Part shown: piece after piece, positions 55,946-64,000 of the stretch
Layout of the letters: each line of letters opens with the position of its first letter
Position numbering within the stretch: the first letter of the stretch is position 1
Assembly (NCBI RefSeq): GCF_028372415.1
Contig: NC_092872.1
Coordinates: forward strand, 16,210,479 to 16,274,478
Length of the DNA stretch: 64,000 bases
Direction of reading: 5' to 3'
Source of the DNA: Notamacropus eugenii
Taxonomy: Eukaryota > Chordata > Mammalia > Diprotodontia > Macropodidae
The notes under the pieces: model-generated
What the model saw: the letters and a program-made list of their open reading frames with translations, nothing else
Told to the model about the DNA's origin: nothing
Databases searched by the model: none
Translations under genes and position numbers: made by a program

Positions 55946-57225
55946 TAAATGATGGTAATGACTCTGGCTTTTAGCATTTATAACAGGCAGAACTGGGAGG
56001 ACTCAGACTTCGCTAATCTATGTCAGAAATGCCTTGGAGAAAATCCCTACACCCAGATGGCCAAAGAAAAGTATGGAAAAAAATGCATGCTAGGCAGTGC
56101 ACAGTGTCTCACTGGTACACCAGTGCTTGCATGCATTTTGAGAAGACCGAAATGTGCCATACCTTTAGCAAGTTAAAAAAGGTTTGTCTGAACTGCTTTT
56201 TGGACCTAAAGGATACCCTACCTATTCAAGTCTGTGATGCAGAACTGTCCTTTAAGGCTGACAAGACTGAGACGGATGTGAACAAAGAACACTATACCTA
56301 GAATGTTGAGCAAGAGATTTCTAATTCTGATGGAACTCTGCCGGTTGGTGTTCTTATGAAGGGTACAGCTACCAGTGACATGCTGGACCAGGACCTCCTT
56401 ATTCCAAACAGAATTGTCCTCACATTTGTTCTTTCTGGGTGAAAGGAGAATGCAAAAGAGAGGAGTAGTATCCATGTAGACATGAGAAGCCTACAGACTC
56501 TGATGAGCCTCTTCCTGATCAGAATATCAAAGATGGCTGTTATAGTATTAATGATCCTGTGGCAGAGAAGCTTCTAAAACAGGCTTTTACAGTGCCTAGT
56601 CTGGACCCACCAGATGATAAGACCATCACTACATTATATATTGCTGGCCCAGGAGATACAATCAGTGAGACTGATCTAAGAAATCACTTTAACCAGTGTG
56701 ATGAGATATAATGGTAACGGCTGTGTAGCAACAGCAGTACACTTTCATCCATTTTGCTATAAGGCAAACTGCTGAGATGACTGCTGAGAAATAATTCAGC
56801 AAACTGATTGTAAATGGGTGCAGACAATGTGAAACGAGGAAGATCCTAGGCAATCAGAGGAAAAGAAAAGGAAAAAAAAGAAGGAATCACAGACTCTGGA
56901 ATTAAGCTGGAGTCTGTCCCAGGACTTCCTCCTTCTCTAACATCCAAAGAAGATGTCTCTGCCAATTATTTTAATCTTCCTCCTCTTGTTCCTCCAGCAG
57001 TGGTTAATATTGCCCTGCTCCCTCCTTCCCAATTGTATCTCCATCCCTACCAGTTTTTGAACTAAATGTATTCTACCTAATGGTTCCACCACTTCCCTTT
57101 ATGTAAGCTCTAGGAGGTATGGGGACTCATGGAGGAAAACATAGCTGTCACTAACATCCTGTTAACAGTGTTTGGGTTCTAAGGAGGAAACCCATTTAGA
57201 AATGTAATAAATAAATCTTTGAGTA
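55946..57225 (+). pseudogene. RBM22: RBM22 processed pseudogene
   Basis: RBM22 is a spliceosome component with a zinc-finger and an RRM that contacts U6 snRNA. The plus strand gives, in order: [22 protein letters not shown] (55980-56050), [30 protein letters not shown] (56140-56210), [44 protein letters not shown] (CCCH finger), [51 protein letters not shown] (RRM start), then SANYFNLPP and [10 protein letters not shown]. The order is collinear and intronless, with stops and at least two frame changes. Some zinc-finger cysteines are lost. An AATAAA lies at 57206-57211. No clear poly(A) run or target duplication follows. Confidence 0.94.
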
Positions 57226-58072
57226 ATTTTTTTTCCTTTGTGAGTTTCTATGGTACCATATAACATATTAAGATACGAGCAAGCAGAGAGTTGGAGCTTA
57301 ATTCCCAAATACTGGGCAGGTAAAGGATCCCTGTTAAACTGATATTAACAAATCTGGTCACTAGTATAACAAAGTTCTTCACTTCTTAGTCATACAGGGG
57401 AAAAAAAGAGGGTCAGAGTGAATTTGAACCTTCTGGGAAATGTTAGGAGAGTTATAATTGTATAACTGCACAATACAACATATAATTGTATATGTTTCTT
57501 TGTGTGTTTGCTACATGACAAACTTTGACTTAGGGTGAAAGCAATGTTTGATAAAATTTTTAAAATAATTTTAGAGAGTCATTAAATATGATTTCCCTAT
57601 TATCCAAAGTCAAACTTTGAAAATTAAACACTATTTCCTCTCTTTTCCTCCTCTTGTTAAAGGAACCTTTACCAACAAAGCAAAACAAATTTCTATTCAG
57701 TCTTAAGAAAGTTCCTGCTTATACTCTACCTTCCAAAGTGACTGATCTGTTCACAAAACTATGGCATCTGCATTGTAAACTCATGCCTCCTCTCATGAGT
57801 GATATATTAACTTTTCCAACTATGAAATGGACAAACTTTTGATTTTGTTGTATAGGTGAGCTGTGACTGATCGAAGGATCTTTGTTTAACTTACATTTTC
57901 ATGTATTTCTACCTTTCTTCTGTTGCATAGAAGACTGTGTATTGCTTTGCTCTTTATAGAAATGGTGCTGGGATGTAACTGAATTATAGGTAAGCAAAAA
58001 ATGAAAGCAAAAAGACTTGTTGTAAATTTTAGAATTTTTTAGGAAGGTAATTAAAAGAGACACTTTTTTAAA
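57226..58072. other. No gene recognised
   Basis: Unassigned. A 62-codon frame at 57654-57842 has no signature. Confidence 0.4.
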
Positions 58073-58666
58073 AAAGGTATAACAGCAAGGACCCTGACAT
58101 ACACAGGAGGGCCTGCTGTACAAGTTCTTAGATCTGCTTTTCTAAAAGGAAATCAACTTTTGAGGGTTTAACAATCTACTTTAATCAAGCACATGTATCA
58201 TTCACTTAGTTCAGGGGAAAAAGTCAGCAGCTTGAACTTCAGAGAAAATACAAATAGTGAAATAAAGACCAACAGACAGGGCTTCCAATTGTCTGATCAT
58301 AAGCAATACATGCATAACAGACAGATCCACCTCTCTGATCATTACATACATACATAGTTACCAGAAACAGAAGCACCAACACCTGAGTTTTCAAAGCCAG
58401 GGGCTCCTTAGCATCTACCCAGAGTCTCTTCTGGCTAAGCAAACACTTCCAATCAGTAAGCCCCAAAACAAAACCTTATCTCCAAGTATATATACAATTT
58501 TCAGAGCCAGAGGGACCCACAACCCTTGAGAACCAGTGCTTCTTTAGAAATTAACAAAAGGTGTGGCCCTTCCTACAAAACAAATCTCCCTTAATCAAGC
58601 TTCCCTTAATGGGCATGCCTAATAATGGGTGGGAGGATCTTTAACTCTCATTACCATTACAAAAGG
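58073..58666 (-). mobile_element. Solo LTR of an endogenous-retrovirus-like element (copy 3), 5-bp target duplication
   Basis: aaagg at 58073-58077 and 58662-58666 flank 58078-58661 (584 bp). On the minus strand the LTR starts 'tgtaatggtaatgag' and has a TATA-like box 'gtatatatac' (58485-58496 region) and 'tggtctttatttcactattt'. It aligns with the copies at 6970 and 18736. The TG start and 5-bp duplication fit a retroviral LTR. No internal genes are beside it, so it is a solo LTR. It is the most complete of the three. Confidence 0.75.
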
Positions 58667-58790
58667 ATGCTCAAAGTTTATTAGTTTCTGCTTAGTACAA
58701 AGTAAACAAATTACTGAGGCTGCTGAACAGTACATAGATGATTCAGATAGTAAAAAACAAACAAATAATAACAATGTGGGTTCTTTTACT

Positions 58791-59460
58791 TTTTTTTTTT
58801 TTTTTGGTGTTTTGCTTGTTTTCCTTAAAAAAAGAAAAACGATACTCACAACATAACTACTTCTACACTTATGTAGCCTATCTATTGTAAGGGATTAGGT
58901 GGGAGGGAAAGGAAGGCGAAGAGGGGAAGGAGGGGTGTGGGAAATGGGCTCTGATGGCCAGCACACTTCAGAAGTGGGGGGAGCAACAAGGAGGGTGCTG
59001 CTGCTCATGCAGAAGGCCCAGTGCTGGTCTTACTGGGCTCAATGACATGCCAGTTCCTCATGGTCTCCCAAGCCAGGTCACAGTTTCCATGAGCAACCTG
59101 GAAAATTCCTGAGTGGTCTAATACAGTCATCATGAATGAATGACTTGACTTCTCAAAGAAGAAGCTTGCCCATCCAGTGGCCTGTGTCTGATTTGGGAAG
59201 ACCAGGATGGTGGGGGATCACTTCCCCAGAGTACTCAGCACTTTCATAGGAACTGTTGTTAGAACTGGAATCCACATGGCTTTGGTAGTAGCCATGGATT
59301 GCGAAAAATGAACCATTGGACAGGATTGCTTCCATGTTGATTTTTCTTGTGATGATGTGAACCTTAGTGGTGGCTCCTGAGCAACCCCTCTCAGGCAGTG
59401 GCCTGCAGCAGACAACCACAGATGACTTGGCTGGGCGAAGGAGATGCTAGGTCACAGAGC
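58791..59460 (-). pseudogene. PPDPF: PPDPF processed pseudogene
   Basis: PPDPF (pancreatic progenitor cell differentiation and proliferation factor) is a short protein of about 114 residues. The minus strand from the ATG at 59335-59333 reads MEAILSNGSFFAIHGYYQ, then VDSSSNNSSYESAEYSGE, IPHHPGLPKSDTGHW, and after one frame change EKSSHSFMMTVLDHSG, AHGNCDLAWETMRN and a stop after TSTGPSA. This follows the human protein (SSNSSCSSTECPGEAIPHPPGLPKADPGHW... from memory). There is no intron. A T run at 58791-58805 is the poly(A) tail on the minus strand. The 5' leader limit is uncertain. The mid-protein frame change makes it a pseudogene. Confidence 0.9.
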
Positions 59461-60264
59461 CTCTTTGTAAAGGAGATTACAGGAGAATACTGCACAACAA
59501 TGAAAATATGAGAATTCTTTGGGTTTTAACTGGCTGTTTTTTAAGAGAAAGAAAGAACGATGACCACATTAAAACCAAAAGGTTTGTGACCTTTAAAAAG
59601 AAATAATTCTAAGGGACTATCATGGAGATCAGGAGATTATATTCAAGGAAAAGAAAAAAATACTAATAAAAAAATGGTTTGTGGAAGAAAAAAAAAATCT
59701 TGAAAAGAGCCATTCTGTTCCATTTCTAGCTGCTTAGACCATGAAAGTAATGAGCTAGGGCCAGAACTATGTAGGAGCAGAATCAGCTGCATCCCATTTG
59801 GGAAATTGTCCATTGCTTTCAATGATCCTCATCTGCTCAATGCTGCAAAGCCTCATCTCTTTGGAGCTAACATTCTCCCAGTGATACCATGTGGTTGAAA
59901 AGCATGGGAACCACGATCTAGGAAGAACTAAAATTTTAAATTTCCAAGAGGGAAATGTGAAAAATTCATGGTGAATGGAAGCATCCTGATGCACATTACC
60001 AATGACAACTTGAGTGTAAGTAGTGACGCAGAGTGCGTATTTAGAGAATATATAAACAGAAAAGGAGGTATATGGTGAAAAGATAAAACATGTGAACAGC
60101 CCATGTGGCCCATTGATAGCCCTAAAACTGTGGATACTGCAATGTGCCAGTGGTTGTTTGATTGCCTCATTGTGGCTTCTACAGGAAACCTTTTCTCCCT
60201 CTACTCCACAGTACCTTACCTCTAAATTATCTTATATCTGCTTGTTGATATTCCTATGCATGTA
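59461..60264. other. No gene recognised
   Basis: Unassigned DNA. Confidence 0.4.
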
Positions 60265-60375
60265 CCTGCTGTATTCCTTAAGTAGCTTGTAAACGCCTTG
60301 GGGATAGGGACTGTTTTTGTAATCCCAGAGCATGGCACATAGTAGGTTCCTAATAAATACTTATTGTTTCATTGA
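60265..60375 (+). mobile_element. L2 3' end
   Basis: 'gcttgtaaacgccttgggg', 'gcatggcacatagtaggtt' and 'cctaataaatacttattg' match the L2 3' terminus. Confidence 0.8.
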
Positions 60376-60450
60376 ATACTCCTCTTTCTGATACAGATTA
60401 TAAGTCATTTTTGTCTGCCTATCCTGCGTAAGTCATGCCCTGGCCCCTCT

Positions 60451-60780
60451 CTAAACCCAACACAAGGGCCTCAATAACTTGACAACTATCAGGCTTTCTT
60501 TCAAAACCACATGGAGACCTGAGCACACGAGTTGTTCATAGGCCATCACTACAGAATCACAGTTGAAGATTACCCCTGAGATATTTAAAGGGAGGCATCT
60601 CCTAGCGTTTGGGGGTGCCTTCTTCATGGAGGAGTTATAGGAAAATATGTACAACAATTGTCCAGGATGGCCAAAGGCATGAATGAGGCTTCTAGCTACA
60701 TAAATGGAAGGAGTTCCCACACGTTGACCTTCTAGTTTAAAGTATCGAAGTGGACATACTTTCAAAGAGTAGTCTTCCAT
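60451..60780 (-). other. 109-codon open frame of unknown nature
   Basis: An uninterrupted frame starts with ATG at 60780 and reads MEDYSLKVCPLRYFKLEGQ, then VGTPSIYVARSLIHAFGHPGQ. The composition is not low-complexity. I know no family match. No promoter, splice or poly(A) signal supports a gene, and the frame ends exactly where an L1 copy begins. It could be a piece of an unrecognised retrocopy, or chance. Confidence 0.3.
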
Positions 60781-61662
60781 TCCTCAGTTGTTAAATGGTC
60801 AAGGGATTTGAACAAGTGGTTTTCAGAGGAAGAATTCAAAGCTGTGTGTTGTCATACAAAAATGTTCTGTTATTAATAATTAAAGAAATGCAAACTATAG
60901 CAATTCTGAGGTATCCCTTCACATGAATCAGTTTGGCTATGATGAGAGGAAAGGAAAGTAGCAAATGCTGGAAGGAATGCACAAAAATGGATATCCTAAT
61001 GCACTGTTGCTGAAACTTGGAAGCAGTCCGACCATTCTGGAGCCAAAGTTCTCTAAAGCTGTGCTTACCCTCTGACTCAGTAATACCGCTCGTGGGTTTA
61101 TACCCCAAGAAGATCAAAGAAAAAGGAAAGGGACCTCTATGTTTAAAAATATTTATAGCAACTTTTTGTGGCAACAAATAATTGGAAACTGAGGGGATGC
61201 TTATCAATAAGGCAGTAGCTGAACAATAAGGCAATATAACGACCCTATAAGAAATGATGAAAGGGGTGGTTTCAGAATAACCTAGGAAGATTCATATAAA
61301 CACATGCAAAACTTGGAGAACGATGTACATAGTGACAGCAATATAAAATAAATAAAAATAATCAACTGTGAAAGACTTACTAATTCCGATCAATGCAAAG
61401 ATCTATCATAACTCCAAATCATCATGATATAAAATGCTATCCATCTCCAGATCGAGAACTGATGGATTCAGCAAGTAGATCAAAATATATTTTTTTCCTT
61501 TGTTTTTCTTGCTTGTGTTTGGAACATGGCTAAAGCAGAAATAAGTTTAGTATGACTTAAATGTATTATGGGTATCATAGTTCTTGCCTTTTCAATGGAT
61601 GGGGGAAGAGGTAGAAGGAAGGAGAGAATTTGGAACTGAAAATAGAAATAAATTAAAAAAAT
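60781..61662 (+). mobile_element. 5'-truncated L1, sense, ORF2 C-terminus and 3' UTR
   Basis: It starts at 'cagttgttaaatggtcaagg', the L1 phrase for the ORF2 C-terminal part, and runs through 'gaggtatcccttcacatg', 'gtaataccgctcgtgggttt', 'ataccccaagaagatcaaag', 'atttatagcaactttttgtg', 'atggatgggggaagaggtag', 'gagagaatttggaactgaaa' and an A-rich tail at 61645-61662. Frames are broken. The 3' end type is the same as in the 1725-3664 element. Confidence 0.85.
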
Positions 61663-62719
61663 AGTCCTGTCAAGATAAAATACTGGCCAAAAGTTTATAA
61701 GCTAACTGAAAAAAATCTATGATCAAACCATGTTTGTTTGTTTTTTTACAGGGATGCTTGATGTCTTCATCTTATAATTACACTGTGCTAGGAGAATTTA
61801 CCTGATTGCAAAATAAGCCAGTTAATTGCTCTCTCTTGAGACCTCATGTATATAACCCTATTGATCATGGATCCCCTCTTGATCATGCCTTTGAATGCAG
61901 GAATAGGGTCTCCTTCTTATCCTCTTTCTCTGATGAGCTGTGATATTAAATGTGTTGGAATAAAAACTCTTGAAATGACAAAATACTATCTACTGGATAT
62001 AAAACAAGAACACAAGAAAACATGACAAATGTATGCCTGGTATCCTACAATAGATACCATAGTGATGGGTTTACTCCAGAATCTCCTCAGTCTGGGAATT
62101 TCTTCCCCTGACCTGGATCACAAATCTTTTTTTTTTAAATTTTTAAAAATTATGTAAACCCAAACAGGAGAATTTTAGCACAGAAATCAAAACATTGTAA
62201 GAAGATTGTATATGTAATGCAAATCTCCATTTCATGCCTCTTGAGTTTTTAAAAGATACATAATTTCATATTACCTTACTTGTTTTGCATGTCTACTTCC
62301 TTCTAAACTTTATTCAACTCTGTGCATTTTAAAAATACAAAAAAAGGTTTCACAGTAGCCCTCTTTCTGAGAGCTATTACTGCAAGTTGGCAAGTTGGCT
62401 GGCTGACTTTTTATATAATCTTGAGGTAGATAAAGGCATTCATTAGAGTTTTTTAAAATTTATCATTATCTGATCTAATGTGATTTTTTTCAGTTTTTGC
62501 TGGGATATGTCTTAGTAGTCCGCTTCTACTTTGGCAGCTTTCCTGGGCATAAATCTCCTAGATGGAGATCCTTCTCCACTCCTCCACGTTGTAGGAGAAA
62601 ACATTTGTGAATTGTTTGAATGGAAAAATTCAACACCTTTCAGGAAATATTGTGATTATACGATTTTGTGAATTGAAGTTAATTGGTATTACAAGTGCTT
62701 TCCACGTGGAAACCACTAA
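61663..62719. other. No gene recognised
   Basis: 1 kb of AT-rich unassigned DNA. Confidence 0.4.
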
Positions 62720-63114
62720 GGCATTGTGGGAAGTCAGAAGGTTCTGTTGTCAACATTCCTAAGTGATAAGGGTTGTGACCTAGCATGGACAGCGTAGAGG
62801 TTAGAAACTAATGTGCAGGCCCAAGGAGCAGCGTGAGGAAGTTGCTATTAGAGAGAACATGGAGTTATGTGGGGAGAGGGGGATGTCACGGGAGATCCAA
62901 AGTTCAGAAAACAGTATAAGAAGTCCCGTCTTCCTGCACCTGTTATAGTCTTCCTTTAACCTTACTGGGGGAGGCTGTTCATCCATTCAGGGGGAATGGA
63001 CATAAAGATTAATAAAGGCCCTCCTGATTTCACAACAGGTATTATTCTCTATTTAAGGTGAACATGTTTCTCACTGTTGGGAGCTTGTTAGACAGGCTCA
63101 CTTCTAACAGACAT
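62720..63114 (+). mobile_element. Putative solo LTR, second type
   Basis: Candidate LTR 62725-63109 begins 'tgtgggaagtcagaagg' and ends 'cacttctaaca'. It has a TATA-like box 'cagtataagaagtcc' (62911-62925) and, downstream, an AATAAA in 'agattaataaaggccc' (63007-63022), the usual order U3-R-U5. Flanks ggcat (62720-62724) and gacat (63110-63114) agree at 4 of 5. No retroviral genes adjoin it. It shares no sequence with the other three LTRs. Assigned on structure alone. Confidence 0.5.
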
Positions 63115-63360
63115 CGTCTGGTGCAGTTGTTAGAACACTGGTCTTGAAGTCAAGAAAATGAGTTGAAATCCTGTATCAGACACTTATTTAGATATGTTGC
63201 CCTGGGCAATTTGCTAAAATATTTTGAGTCTTAGTATTTTCATTTGTAAAATGGAGATAATAATTGTAGTATTTATCTTATAGAGACAGAAGAATCAAAT
63301 AAAATAATGTAAGTTAATCATCTTGAAAACCTAAAACACTATGTAGATTCCAGGTATTAT
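63115..63360 (+). mobile_element. MIR-type SINE
   Basis: 'tcgtctggtgcagttgttag', 'gaagtcaagaaaatgagttg', 'ccctgggcaatttgctaaaa', 'catttgtaaaatggagataa' and 'tgtagattccaggtattatt' are in order; it is close to full length. Confidence 0.8.
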
Positions 63361-64000
63361 TATTTGAAACTTCAAGATCTCATAATATGCTGAAAAAAGC
63401 ATTGAAAAACCCAGAGTTACCTCCATGTCATTATGAAGTGTTGGATGGAGAAGGACTTGAGTGGAGACATGATTTATTACTTACTTCCATGTTGAATTAT
63501 TCTAGTGTCTGCCTTCCACTTACTTTTTCAGCACATTCTGATGCCTAGAAGTCTTCAACTCCTCAGGCTTGGCTATTTAAAGTCCCCACCACACTCCACA
63601 CCCTCCTTTTGGCTCACAGGTATGTTTACATGTGATAAAGGAATTGACAAGTGTAGCTGTATCTTTAAAGTCAGTTTAAAGCCTCGTTAGTACCTTAGGA
63701 TTATGTAGATTTCTCTGATTATTGAAATGGAGAAGGCAAGTCCCTGGTTTACACACTTATAAGGACATAATAGTTTACATCTGCACACCCCTCTAATGTT
63801 TATAAGACATTTTCAGAATGTCCCAAAGAGGGTCAGTGAAAGTTTTATAATCCTCATTTTATAGATCTAGTACATGTTTCAGGGAGATTCGATAACTGGT
63901 TATACATCTAATTAATATCAAAACTGATATTTGAAACAAGATGTTTGGACCCTAACACCAGTGTTCTTTCTATTAAATATACAGGTACTTTTATTTTGAA
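63361..64000. other. Antisense MIR at about 63740-63975; otherwise no gene
   Basis: 'ccctctaatgtttataagac', 'ataatcctcattttatagat' and 'ggaccctaacaccagtgttc' are antisense MIR-like. Nothing else was recognised to the window end. Confidence 0.5.

Noticed and set aside
1-64000. CRISPR array, operon or bacterial-type system
   Set aside because: The repeats are eukaryotic; no regular spacer-repeat pattern and no coding clusters exist.

Overview
No intact protein-coding gene, tRNA gene or CRISPR array was found in these 64 kb. The window reads as AT-rich intergenic (or deep intronic) DNA of a mammal. The repeats point to a marsupial, probably an Australian one. Evidence: tRNA-headed SINEs of the type carrying 'gcagctaggtggyrcagtgg', with a long unique tail ending in 'aatgaaggatgaacacac'; L1 elements whose 5' end reads 'ggagtcaagatgg' and whose 3' end reads 'gagagaatttggaactcaaa'; RTE-clade LINEs; and many MIR-type copies. 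Species assignment is inference; nothing here was searched against a database.

Layout. 0-6 kb: the end of a bleomycin-hydrolase retrocopy, then an antisense L1 into which a sense L1-derived element lacking ORF2 has inserted (9-bp target duplication). 7-13 kb: a solo LTR, an L2-type LINE, an antisense L1 ORF1, and two copies of a chimera between a tRNA-derived SINE and 28S rRNA sequence. 13-24 kb: MIR-type copies, a second LTR, an antisense RTE LINE and a hAT-like MITE. 24-31 kb: older SINEs, a GGAA tract, a sense RTE LINE split by about 1 kb of GC-richer DNA, and a second MITE family. 31-40 kb: SINEs, an L1 tail, a KIAA1191 (p33MONOX) retrocopy with a target duplication, and a large TC tract. 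40-49 kb: an L1 reduced to its two ends, with a possible 1.2-kb 3' transduction, then MITEs and nested antisense L1s. 49-64 kb: SINEs, an RBM22 retrocopy, a third LTR of the 7-kb family, a PPDPF retrocopy, an L1 3' end and a second type of LTR.

The parts do not act as a gene system. The window is a landing ground for LINE-driven copying: L1 or RTE copies, SINEs that depend on LINE machinery, four host mRNAs copied back into DNA (BLMH, KIAA1191, RBM22, PPDPF) and rRNA-containing retroposons. The most unusual item is the pair of SINE-28S chimeras. They share the same fusion point, the same small deletion and the same base changes but have different flanks, so they may be members of an undescribed composite retroposon family.
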